Shown piece by piece: positions 1 to 11,282 of a stretch of DNA of 23,055 nt. The position numbers and the translations under genes are program-made. The notes below the pieces were generated by a model, which saw nothing but the letters and a program-made list of their open reading frames with translations, was not told the DNA's origin and made no database searches. The DNA comes from Lichtheimia corymbifera B2541 (lineage: Eukaryota > Mucoromycota > Mucoromycetes > Mucorales > Lichtheimiaceae): positions 1 through 23,055 of the forward strand of contig JNEU01000821.1 of NCBI GenBank assembly GCA_000697475.1, written 5' to 3'. Each line of letters opens with the position of its first letter. Position 1 is the first letter of the stretch.

Positions 1-2242
1 GTGGCAGGGCTTAACACTATATATTCGGCAATGGGCTTGCAATAAGCTCAAATCTTTAAGAAACCACACTTGTGTTGGGGCTACATAAATGTAACTTGAG
101 AAGTCATCTAACTGATCGCTTCGCTCGTAAACGTCTATTTTATGTGGAAAGCATTATCATTAGGGGCAAAAGAATGCATTGGGGAAAAGCATGAATAGGA
201 TTGTTGGCTGCAGGATCAATGTGTAACCATGGGGAAAGTAATAGTTCATTGGATGGAGAAGCTCATCATTGTACCGTTCACTCACCCGCTCACCCACCAC
301 CATCACCCACACCCATCCACTATCGTTCATCGCTTTAGTTCGTTATAAAAGTGTTGCATGTGAAAAGGCGTACAGCCATTGAATTGACACGTTTTGTTGA
401 AAGAAAAAAAGGTGTCCCCTGATGGGGATGCTCATGCTCTCTCCAAAGTTAAAGCCAAGGATTCAATTGTATGACCATAATAACCCATCCATTTCTCCAA
501 ACGCTCCTCCAGTAAAGCAATAATACCATCTTCTAGTTGTCGTACTCATTTGCCTTTATCCTTTCAGCCTACGCGTCTGTATCCTTGCCTTCGATTTCTC
601 GTTCACGTTATATAATGAATAGGTCGCGATTATTCGCTGCTGATATGACCAACGTACTCGTGTGCTGAAAAGCGTCTCCCACTTTTATTGTTGTTGTGCA
701 GCCTACTTGTCTGTGTCTATCCTACCACCGAAAACGCGAAGGTTGTAGATCCATCTCTTTGCTGCTGCTGGTCATTGTCAAGTAGCTCAATAGCAATGGT
801 AGCCAAGAAGTAGAATAGGGTAGTCAATAAAAGCGTAGCTATTCAAAGTGGCGTTGTCTTACGTGTAGCCTTGGTACAAAAACAGTGGGAAAACTGCGAA
901 AAGAGATAGGAGTGTATGAAGCGTGTCTGCTCATTGTAAATGGAGTCGTGTTTTACATCGTCGTCGTCGATGAATCGTTGAATTGGTGAAGCGATAAAGC
1001 CAAGCGAGTAAAGTAATAAAAAGAGCTGTGAGTCGTGAGTGGAGAAAGGGGAGGATTTTTAGTTTGTCGGGGCTTATGTTACCATGCGCATAAGGAAAAT
1101 CGTAGCACCACCCACCCTCCACTCATCTACCCACCCCCTATCATCTTATAGTCAGTTACACGGCAGCTACAGCCATCATCTTTTGTATGCATATCCACGC
1201 TATCAAGTGCCACCTCATGTCCATCCATCAATCTTTGTCTCATCGATTTATCTTCCCCATTGGAGTAATTAGTTTGCTCTCAAAGTCATGCCCATTGTCT
1301 ACCTTCTTGTAATTAAAGATCGATCGAAAGGATGCTTTTAAGAAAAGTGATTCGTTGATCTCAGGAACGAATGCTTGGTATCCCTTTGGATATTTTATCG
1401 GCTTCAATTACTTGTAGGACATGATTATGTATCATTCGTCCACTCACCCACCACCATCCACACATCCCCTATCGTTTTCACAACGTGTGAAAAGGTGTGT
1501 TGTGGCCATCTATCTATTGTCTCCACTAGACCATTATGGCTGATGCTATCATTGCGAGTAATTGGTACATCCCATTATCTTTTCACGGTATTGCACGGAT
1601 CAAATGCCACCTCTCATCCACCCATTTGCCTTTGCACAATGCATGCCAAAGGATCGAAACCGGTGGTTAATCATGCTGTAGTCATATTATTATTTATGTG
1701 TGTATGGTAGTCTACCGGGAAACAAAGGGAATCGAAAATACTGGAAAGTTGTGGCCATACATCGCATGTCAATGTTAAAAGGAATTTGTTGGAAAGGGTT
1801 ACGCTCATCATCAATCAGTAAAGAAGTGTATGCGACAACAATGCAGATGTCTTTGGAAGATTCCAGAGATTTGTGTAAGGTTGATGCCTTTTTTGTGAAT
1901 TAGCAGCTAACTCCATAACTGCTCACGTGATGCCTATTTTTTTAATTATATAGTTGTAAGATAAAGGTTTCATCTATAGTGATGACACAATCCAAATCCA
2001 CCTTCCGCCAAAGACCCTTATATGCACCCTTAGTACCCGATATTTCACTATGCAATCCTTAACTTGTTGGCCTGGACCATGGAAGCCAATACCTTGGTTC
2101 AAATCATCACATTACTAACGTTATCTCCTCCTCATTAAAGTGACTCTTTGAATGACACCAACTTTCATGTCCTTATTAAACAAAACAACAATAATGAAGA
2201 TATCAAATGGCTTATATTGATAATGGATCTTCTGCACTGTTA
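1..2242. other. Intergenic stretch, no supported gene
   Basis: No reading frame here gives a recognisable domain or a plausible spliced model on either strand; the longest open frame (1375-1710, plus) has no motif and looks like chance. The stretch contains pyrimidine-rich, CACCC-rich blocks at 291-330, 1107-1145 and 1445-1480 that look like diverged copies of one repeat (see the repeat entry). The part nearest 2243 would include the 3' untranslated region of the minus-strand dehydrogenase. Confidence 0.6.
291..1625. repeat. Diverged dispersed repeat (CACCC-rich blocks)
   Basis: Blocks at 291-330 and 1445-1480 both read CACCCACCACCATC followed within 30 bases by CTATCGTT, and each is followed by TGTGAAAAGG (about 359 and 1486). 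A third, weaker block lies at 1107-1145. The block after the third copy (1196-1228, CACG..ATCAAGTGCCACCTC) is matched at 1594-1625 (CACGGATCAAATGCCACCTC). This is what I would expect of an old interspersed repeat, but the copies are short and diverged; simple low-complexity similarity is the alternative. Confidence 0.35.
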
Positions 2243-3421
<1,179 letters not shown>

Positions 3422-3610
3422 TGTTGAGCGAGGAAAGGAAAAAGTTGGGAAGAGAAAAAGGGTGATTGTGAATGCAGCATTGATATAAATGTCGTTGTTG
3501 GGGAATGATTCTAGTCAGCAACATCTGAAAATTTCCCAAGGATGTTGATTGCATTATTCTTGCACGTAGTGTATTACTTTCCCACGCAAGCCGCTAATGA
3601 ATGAAGAGTA

Positions 3611-3630
3611 TTGTTGTTGTTGTTGTTGTT
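3611..3630. repeat. (TTG)n microsatellite
   Basis: Six TTG units plus two bases lie in the gap between the dehydrogenase start (3421) and the transporter stop (3703), probably in the transporter's 3' untranslated region. Confidence 0.85.
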
Positions 3631-3702
3631 TTCAAGTAAGAAGCTTTATTGCAATGTGGGTAATATGGGATGTATGGGAATCGATACTTGTTGAATGTGT
3701 GA

Positions 3703-5522
3703 TTATGCTGGAGAAAGCGAGTTACCATTGACAGCAATGGATGGAGTTTGGTGGTTGGTCTCGGTCTCATGTTTTTCAAAGTCCCGAACAATGCTTTCCA
3801 TGGATCGGTTTTTGGTCTCGGGCAACATGAAAAAGGTGAATAGCAAAGCCATGAAGCAGATGCCTGCAAAGATAGCGAACGAATAGCCTGCAATGGCAGC
3901 AAAGATGACAGGGAAGACTTGACCGATAACAAAGTTCATAGCCCAATTAACAGCCGTTGCCACGGCACCAACAGCTGAGCTGGCGTAGGTGGGAGTAAGC
4001 TCTGATGTGATCAACTATAAAAGGTACGTGATGAGTTACATACTCTCTTTAACAGTGTATCATATAATACATACCCATGGGATAGGACCAATACCAATAG
4101 CAAAAGAAGCGACGTACAAGAACACGGAAACAATCAAAAGAGACGAGACGTTGTATACGTATCCAATAACAAGAAGGACCGAGAAAAGACATGCACCGAA
4201 TTCAGCAATCATAAGCAAAGGACGACGGCCCATACGATCAATGAGTAGAACCGACGGAATGGTGATGATAACGTTGAGGGCATTGGTAGCAATTGCCATG
4301 TACTTTGCCATGCTGGTATCAAGAGCAGACTTGAAGATTGAGGTCGAGTAAAACATGACAGCATTCATTCCTGATAACTGTTGGATCATATGCAATGCAC
4401 ATACTCGCAAAGCAATGCGGCGGATGAGAGGATCACGGAAGATGTCAATGATGTTCATGGCTTGATGGACTGATGTGGATGAAATAGCGGTAGGTGATTC
4501 GACAACGGTATCGGCATTACTGATGCGATGATCGATATCAGGACGAGAGACTTGCGTATCGAGAGACTTGAGGTGATCCACTGGAGCAAGAGTGCTCTGC
4601 TGGCTGCTATCAAGACTCTTTTCGCCATCCTTCATCATACTGTGAGCCTTTTCGGTACCTCCTTGGCCTTCAACAATCTCGTAGTATTCGTTATCCACAA
4701 TAGCATCACGGCCACGCAGTTTCTGAAGAGCCACATGAGCATCGACAAAGCGGTTTTGAGAAGTCAACCAGCGTGGTGATTCGACGCAAGTCGCCATGAG
4801 AACAGCTTGCAAGATGGCAGGAATGCCAACAAGAGCGAAATTCAACCGCCACAAAGGGACATTGGAAGTGGGCAATCCGACAACGGAAGAAATGAGAATA
4901 CCAATGGTGATAAAGAGTCTGAAAAAGAAATGAGTGAGCGGAGGCGATGGAAATATGCAGAAAAGGTTTGTGCGACGACACTTACTGATTTAAGGTTCCC
5001 ATGGCACCCCGCAATTTGATAGTGGAAATCTCACCGATATAGGCGGGGATGGTCAGCGAACAAAGACCACACGAATAACCACAAAAGAGACGACCAATGA
5101 CAAACATAGGTACGTTCACTGCTAATCCAAGTAGGAGTGCACCTATAATCCAACCAGCCGTATTGTAGATAAGCGTTCTCTTGCGACCAAAACGTGTCTG
5201 GATGACTCCACCCGTAGCACCACCAATTAGACCACCAACACAGAATGATGCTACAGCAAAGCCCCTGTAACAATATTATTAGCCTTCTGTTATGTATCAA
5301 ATATATATATCAATGTTGTATTTACCATAATGATGTGCTCATTGGTATACAGTCGGGGAGTGATGGACTTGCCAAATGTTGAGAACCACCCTCGCATGCA
5401 TGTGTCGCGTCAGCAGTAAGGTTGGCACATCCAATCACCCATCCATTACAGAAAGATCCGATGCAGGCCACCAATACACAATATAGCATATAGCCTGGTG
5501 CTTTTGCTTGACGAGAATCCAT
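3703..5522 (-). CDS. MFS sugar transporter (SLC2/GLUT-like)
   Basis: Four exons: 5522-5326, 5264-4986, 4918-4075 and 4014-3703 with introns of 60-67 bases give 543 residues, normal length for a sugar porter with 12 membrane segments. Family signatures are all present: FGRKRT (91-96) between segments 2 and 3, PAYIGEIS...RG (139-152), ESPRWL (205-210) after segment 6, QQLSGMN (338-344) in segment 7, DRMGRRP (386-392), GPIPW (436-440) in segment 10 and PETKNRS (505-511) after segment 12. It should move a hexose or related sugar across the plasma membrane; substrate and proton coupling are not readable. The central cytoplasmic loop (about 244-312) is long, charged and serine-rich, a possible regulatory site. 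The first external loop has several cysteines (C43, C58). Start chosen as the ATG right before the first membrane segment; an upstream in-frame ATG at 5552 would add ten residues. Confidence 0.94.
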
Positions 5523-5685
5523 TGATGATACTTGTAGTAATAATGTTATCAAATAGAGATATTGGCTTCTTCTTTACTGCAAACAAAATGACTTATATAT
5601 ATTTCCATGACCTGTCGACATCAATTTGCTAGGTTTCAAGCACTTGCATGGTGGACGTTTCTATACGGGAGGGTCGGGGCGGTGT

Positions 5686-5716
5686 CCCGTTTCATCCAAT
5701 CACGTACAGAAACGGG
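5686..5716. promoter_or_regulatory. Inverted repeat with CCAAT box upstream of transporter
   Basis: A perfect 8-base inverted repeat, CCCGTTTC (5686-5693) and GAAACGGG (5709-5716), flanks a 15-base centre containing CCAAT (5696-5700) and CACGTAC. It lies about 165 bases before the transporter ATG in otherwise AT-rich DNA, next to a GC-rich block (5671-5684). The arrangement suggests a dimeric regulator site with a CCAAT-binding complex site inside it; this is inference from position and symmetry. Confidence 0.45.
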
Positions 5717-6313
5717 CGGATCGGAAAACTAGAGAAAACAATGGTGATGGCATGAATGAAGAGAGGTCCCCCTATAACCATCCATCATGGAAAAAGAGCT
5801 AAAGTAGTATATGTAGGGCGCCATCTGATCTATCTTATCATCACAGCTATATATATTAAGATCAATGCCACTACAATAATACTACCTTTATAATAATAAT
5901 GCTCTTCGTGGAGCTTATAGAGGTGATAGCGCATCGTCTAATACACGTAAAGCTTTATTGACTTGGATGCATTCCATACATTCAAACAGCTTTTTCGGGT
6001 GATGGTACTTTAACATGTGATTACATAAGCTAGCTATGTTTTACACCCAAGAAATTCCATGGTATATATGTTTCGGACGAGGATCGCCATGCATAGCTAT
6101 TTGCTGTGGTGCCTTATGTCAGCTACTACTTTCCTCTTTGGGTATGCCAGTAGAGTGGAATGGCCCATCATGCAGTTGAATCACAACGCAGCAGTTAGTG
6201 TGGGCAGACATATGTCATTGTGTGCAAGTATTATACGCTAAAGCAACGAAAGATCATGCATAATGACTGCTGTACATGGATGACTGATTTATTTTGATCT
6301 TCACATAATCCCA

Positions 6314-6535
6314 ATGATTACTATCACCCGCGAACAAGCCATATGTATGTTTTTCTGCGAGGAGTACAACGAAGAAAATGTAACAAGACTGGTCACGCGA
6401 ATGGACAACATGCAGGATTTAGAGATCTGCTACATGGATGGCGATCCCACCGAGCCGATCCTACTCCCCATCAATAAGATCCACGGCTGGTCCTTCAAAT
6501 ATCGCTTGTATCCTGCCCAATATTTCCCATCATAG
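6314..6535 (+). CDS. Possible small protein of unknown function
   Basis: A single open frame of 73 codons. The product is acidic in its first half (EEYNEENVTRL) and ends hydrophilic-aromatic (KIHGWSFKYRLYPAQYF); no signal peptide, membrane segment or known motif is visible. Its composition looks more protein-like than most small frames here, and it stands alone between the transporter and the kinase. It could be a real small gene, the last exon of a longer transcript, a fragment, or chance. No family recognised. Confidence 0.3.
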   Translation: MITITREQAICMFFCEEYNEENVTRLVTRMDNMQDLEICYMDGDPTEPILLPINKIHGWSFKYRLYPAQYFPS

Positions 6536-6895
6536 CGCAATAGCGTGTTCACTTTTATTGCTTCTATCACGAACTTCCCTTTTCTGCTAGCTGCTACTGT
6601 ATATCCAAATATAAAAATATATTCTACATCACATGATAAGAACCAGCGTCTTGAATGACTTTTTTCAGAACGATCCATGTTCGATTGATTATCTAATCCA
6701 TCACACCCACCAATAAAAAACTTGCTGCATGCATCTGCATTAACGTCGCTGTAGAAAATTTCGATATCCCGCTCAAAGTCGGGTGGGTAATTAGAAGACC
6801 TCCATCACTTGACAAGTAGAATATGAAGTAGGTTGCTATTATTATTGTACGACAATTATCTGATGCAAGAATGAAAAAGGGGCTACACGCGCATG

Positions 6896-6913
6896 CACAC
6901 ACACACACACACA
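6896..6913. repeat. (CA)n microsatellite
   Basis: Nine CA units in the region just downstream of the YANK kinase stop codon, so possibly in its 3' untranslated region. Confidence 0.85.
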
Positions 6914-6991
6914 TACACAATAATATTACGATGCAAGAGGAGAGAAAGATAGTGGAAGAAGGGTGATGGTAATAATGATGAGAACGAATGA

Positions 6992-8588
6992 CTAAGAGGA
7001 TGGGGCGACAATGGGTGGGGGTGTTCTTTTCGCTGTCATCAAAGGCTGTTCACCATTATCAGGAAGGATATGGCTATCGTCTTCAGACCATGGCGGGCTG
7101 GAGGGTTCGATCACGTGGTGTTGGGGATCCGTTTCACATTTCTCACTCATATGCTGATGCTGAGAGATGCTATGTTTGGTACTTGTGCCTAGTTTGGATT
7201 GTCGAGTAGCCCTTGATTGAGGCTTGGTATAATCAAATACGGTGAACTTTTCTTCCATCTTTTGTTGTTCAGGGCTGATATCAGAGAGACCACTCGCCTG
7301 AGTCTTGGAATCAATATGCTGATTGGACCCGCTACGTTTGGCTGCTCGTTTCCGTGCTTTCAGGGGGTTATCTTCTAACAAGATCTCCTCAAGCTCGTGC
7401 GTTGGATCAAAGTTGGCACGCTTGTCCTGTTTTCCCAATATAGCTTGTCAGCCTATTCTTCTTCATATACACCCCACCCCTTGATTTCTCCTACTTACAT
7501 CAGGTTTAAACGGCGGTTCAAGTTGCTTGCTTTCAACAGCATCCCAGTTGTAATCCTTGAACCAGGCATGGCCTTGTAGTCGTTTGAATCCTTGTTCATT
7601 GAACCCGAGACGCTGGCTCACATCACGGTTTAATAACCCAAGCACGAAATCCTTGGCTTCTTCTGATATAGGAATATCCTCTGGAAAGGTGACTGGTTCA
7701 TTCATGATGGATTGTTGAAGCGTCTCGTTGGTTTTGCCACGGAAAGGTCGCTATGATTAAAGTTTAACAATCTTGATATCATCCCTTGACCCGGTTGTAT
7801 ATACACTTACAGTGCCAACAAGCAGTTCGTAGCACACAACTCCTAGTGACCACCAATCTACCGATGCAAGGTATCCTCGTTTTCTTAAAATCTCGGGTGC
7901 CATGTATGCCATAGATCCAGCAATTGACAACAACGGCCTGTTATCCATCACGGGTACTGCGATATTGAAGTCGGTCAAATGAGCATGGCCTTTTTCATTC
8001 AATAGGATGTTGTCAGGTTTCAAATCACTAGTCAATAAATGTGGGTTGTTAATATTGAAATCCAAATCCATCATCCCCATCATATAAGCGTGCATACCGA
8101 TGAATGATATTCTTTCGATGAAGGTAGTTCAAGGCGCATGATATTTCAGCAGCATAAAATCGTACATAATCCTCTGGGAACGCGCCCATTCGGTCGAGAT
8201 GGAAACGCAAGTCGCCACCAAGCATAAGATCAATGACCATAAACATATTCTCATCGTCTTGGAAGGCATATCTCAAGTTGACAATGAAGGTGTAATCGAT
8301 TTGCTCCAAAAGTCGTCTCTCGGAAATGATGTTGTCGACCGCTCGCATTTGAATGCATTTTGCCTTGTTGATGTATTTCAACGCAAACAGCTGCTTGTGT
8401 GCCTTATGCTGTACTACTCGCACTTTGCCGAACGCCCCTTTGCCCACCGATCGTAATAGCACGAAATGATACAAATCAACTACGTCGCCCCCATTAGTAT
8501 TCGTTTGTTATCGACGGCTCATGTCAATGCCATTCCCACCTTCTTCATTGAAGTCAACTGCTTCTTCTTTGCAGCATATTGCACCCAT
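6992..8588 (-). CDS. AGC-type Ser/Thr kinase, YANK/STK32 family
   Basis: Five exons: 8588-8540, 8479-8098, 8027-7811, 7750-7499 and 7426-6992 (introns 60-72 bases) give 444 residues. The kinase domain runs from about 22 to 280: GKGAFGKV (29-36), Lys51 in ALKYI, Glu70, HRDLKPDN (143-150), DFNIA (163-167) and MAPE (186-189). Asn in place of the DFG glycine is the hallmark of YANK kinases, as is the post-kinase NWDAVESKQLEPPF...FDPTHELEEILLEDNPL segment (284-321). The protein begins MGAICC, a typical N-myristoylation plus palmitoylation signal, so membrane anchoring is likely. The first exon is short; its 5' splice site is GTGGGA, unusual, but the join restores EEVDLYHF, which fits the family, and the intron has a TACTAAT branch site. 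The C-terminal 120 residues are low-complexity and probably disordered. Substrates are unknown. Confidence 0.93.
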
Positions 8589-10150
8589 TGAGTAGGTAGT
8601 ATGTCAATATCGGGGAGGGAGCGAGCTTATCAAGAGAACGAGATAAAAAAGAGGCTCGGTATGGGTGTTCAATGGTTGGAGCCAATGAGATCAATGTTGG
8701 AGACCAATGCCGAGTCAAGCTGAAGGACGTGAAGTGGTGAAAGAACGAACGCCGTCGTCGAACAAAGAGAAAGGAAAAGAGAGAGAGAGAGAGAGGAAGA
8801 GAAAGGGAAAAGAAGAAAGGGAGATGATGTGAGTGAATAATGTCGCTTATACTGCGTATTGCCCCCCTTCCACGAAGCACACTCAACACCCACCCACCCA
8901 CTAGATCACTCTCCTATCTCCCATTCCTCTTGAAGGTTGCAAATAAACAAGGTTGAAAGAGCATGCTTGTAGTACAAAGAACGATGATGCTGTAAAGTCA
9001 AGGTTAAAAGAGAAAATGGCGTGTGAATGGTTGGCTAAAGAGGGATCATCTCCTCAAGGAGGAGAAGCTTAGCTCATTATTACAATCTTTTACAGAATGG
9101 AGCACGCTATTCATCTTTATCATCACCGCCCATGACTTTATCAAACCTTCAAGCACAATGAAAAAGCCTTGCTCTCTTTCTTTTACTGCCGAGAAACATT
9201 GTCACACATTCGTGTCTTTTGGATACTGTTACACCACAGGATCATTAATGTCGATCATCAAGAAGTTTATTCCGTTTCCATGATAACGCTGTGACATTCA
9301 AAAATGATGGATTTAAACAAGAGAACGAGTTCGCTGAGAAAAGACATACCTTGCGTGCTGGCTGGAGAATATAGGCACCCGCACATTTCCCTCCTTAATC
9401 TGCTTTCCTGCTGCTACCTTTTCCCGTTCTCCTTTTCTTCATCACAGAAGCTAGGTGCTTCAACTAAATGCAAGTTAATCTGTTACCTCGTAACCAGTCA
9501 TCCAGATACGAAACATTGTAACTGATAACACTCAAAAGGTTCCAGCCAGGTTGGGTATCAAATATCATACATGTCGGTTTATGCATCCATGAGCATGCTA
9601 CTGATGCTGAGCTCATAGTGCCACGGCACGATTGGATCTCCTCAATTTTACTTGTCGGTCAGATTTTTACTCCTGTTTTAGGCATATTTCAAAGGGCAAT
9701 GATGGGTCAAGGTTTGTGTGGCCTGATAGGTGTCCGGTACCATTGCACAAGAAAATGATGGATGTTTTGTAGCTAGTTGAATGTGTGTCTGACGAGGTAT
9801 TCCAAGGATAATGCGATCCACGCTCTTCTCATATGATCCTCTAGGATGATGGTAAATGAAAAAACTCACATGTCACCTATAAACAAATGGAAGCTTTACA
9901 TGACACTGATTTCGTCGCTGTTGGTTTTGGTGTCTTGAGCTCCTCCACACTCTCCGGATGATAGGTCTTAGCCAATATAATTTGTACCTAGCGTCCAACA
10001 AAAAAGATCATCAATCACATCATACGCTTTACAATGATAATTCACTTTGTAAGCCCGAAAAATACCCTTCCAAGCTGCAAGCAATGAAATGATATCATGT
10101 TTATTGTACTTTAGAGGGAATCCAAAAGTAAAAGAAAAGAGAGGAATCAC
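8589..10150. other. Intergenic region, possibly with cryptic exons
   Basis: The part next to 8589 is the YANK kinase promoter and leader: purine-rich on the plus strand, hence pyrimidine-rich on the coding strand, with a (GA)n tract at 8779-8795. The remainder (about 8950-10150) contains short coding-like pieces on the minus strand flanked by splice-like signals (see findings), but no complete gene model convinces me. Plus-strand frames at 9023-9283 and 9304-9525 lack recognisable motifs. Confidence 0.55.
8779..8795. repeat. (GA)n microsatellite in kinase leader
   Basis: About eight GA units within a longer purine-rich block, 190-205 bases before the YANK kinase ATG; on the coding strand this is a CT tract of the sort common in fungal promoters and leaders. 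Confidence 0.8.
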
Positions 10151-10781
10151 TTAATCATTCTTTTGCTTCTTCACACGGGTCAAATAAAAGTAAAACATGT
10201 CGGCTGACTGGCCAGCTTCAGGTACAGCCTCTGGGCGAAAGTCCATGGTACCCATGACAGTTTGCTCATCCACCAAGCGAAAGTAATCAATGATTGGTTT
10301 GTCATCATATACCATGGCAGCAGATACCACACCACGAAATTCGATTTGACGGATCTAATAATCAGCATGTATGTCAGCATGATGGTCAAAATCTTAGCGC
10401 AGCAATGTATACTTACACGAGCAAGACCATATTCTTCACACCAAATACGTTCTCCAGGTTGCTCACCATGTAGGATCACAGGCTGTACTTGTTCGATGGA
10501 ATGGAATGTCTTGCCAGCCCAATTGATTTGACGGAGAGCTTCACCTGATGGATGTGCGTCGTTGAAGATACCACCATTCCATTCACCAAGCAAAAATTCC
10601 GAGCTGATGGGCTTGAGTTGATTAAAAAGAGATTCCAATTGTGCGTGATCCACAGCATCTGAGCTAGTTGTAAGCTTGAGAACTTGTTGTTCACTATAAA
10701 GAGAATGGATCATCGTAATCAGCTTGTTGTCCAAGGCAATATACATAATTAAGAGAGCCACATTGATACTTACGCAGACAT
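10151..10781 (-). CDS. GXWXG / DUF4334 domain protein
   Basis: Three exons: 10781-10774 (only eight bases, ATGTCTGC), 10693-10417 and 10354-10151, introns of 80 and 62 bases, give 162 residues. The N-terminal half matches the GXWXG domain: FLLGEWNGGIFNDAHP (36-51), followed by INWAGKTFHS (59-68). The C-terminal half matches DUF4334: IRQIEFRGVVSAAMVYDDKP (96-115), IIDYFRLVDEQTVMGTMD (116-133) and FYFYLTRVKK (149-158). The family is found in bacteria and fungi, is about this length, and has no assigned reaction that I know of; it is probably cytosolic, with no signal peptide or membrane segment. The tiny first exon is supported by a strong GTAAGT donor and by the fact that the next exon has no suitable ATG near its start. 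The gene is divergent from the Tho1-like gene, so the two may share a promoter. Confidence 0.9.
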
Positions 10782-11282
10782 GATATATATTGATTGTGAT
10801 AAGAAAGGATATGGGGCGAACCATCATGATGGTATATATAGCTTCAATTTCATTGTCAAAGAAAAAAGGGGAGGAGGTGCATCTGGCTGCAGCTGTATAG
10901 TAATAATGTTAGCCCTCTAGACCACCACATCATATAACTACATTTCGCCATGGGAACCAACTTACGTTGTTGTCATTATTACCGTTTAGTAGTAGTCGTG
11001 TTCATGAATAATGATGGTGACACCCAGTATATAAAATCTCTAGATCTGATGCACCAACGGTAGAAGCGTGATGAACATATGATAGCAACTATCGGTTGCC
11101 ATGGATACAGATGATAATTTGAGACATGTAAAGGTGAAGACGAGAGGGATGATGAGGGATTTTGTTTTACAATTGGTTGCCCAAGTGACGTGGTTACACT
11201 CCATCTTTCGACACAGAGGAGGAGGAGTTGAAGAGAGAGGACACTAGACCGCACCACCGCGTTCGTGGGTTATCTGTGAGCA
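10782..11282. promoter_or_regulatory. Divergent promoter between DUF4334 and Tho1-like genes
   Basis: This 501-base gap separates two divergent start codons and must hold both promoters. TATA-like ATATATAG (10834-10841 region) lies about 55 bases upstream of the DUF4334 start on the minus side. A GA-rich stretch (about 11210-11245) precedes the Tho1-like leader. No specific operator could be identified. Confidence 0.5.

Larger units (their letters stand above)
5523..6991. other. Intergenic region with transporter promoter and 3' ends
   Basis: This gap holds the promoter of the minus-strand transporter near 5523-5760, an AT-rich stretch (about 5840-5960), a small possible gene (6314-6535) and the region downstream of the minus-strand YANK kinase (up to 6991). 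A (CA)n tract lies at 6896-6913. An ORF at 6059-6241 (plus, 60 codons) has no recognisable feature. Confidence 0.6.

Noticed and set aside
1375..1710. 111-codon plus frame
   Set aside because: No motif, and it lies across diverged repeat blocks.
7090..7130. GGTTCGATC, B-box-like word
   Set aside because: It lies inside the last exon of the YANK kinase and no tRNA stems form around it.
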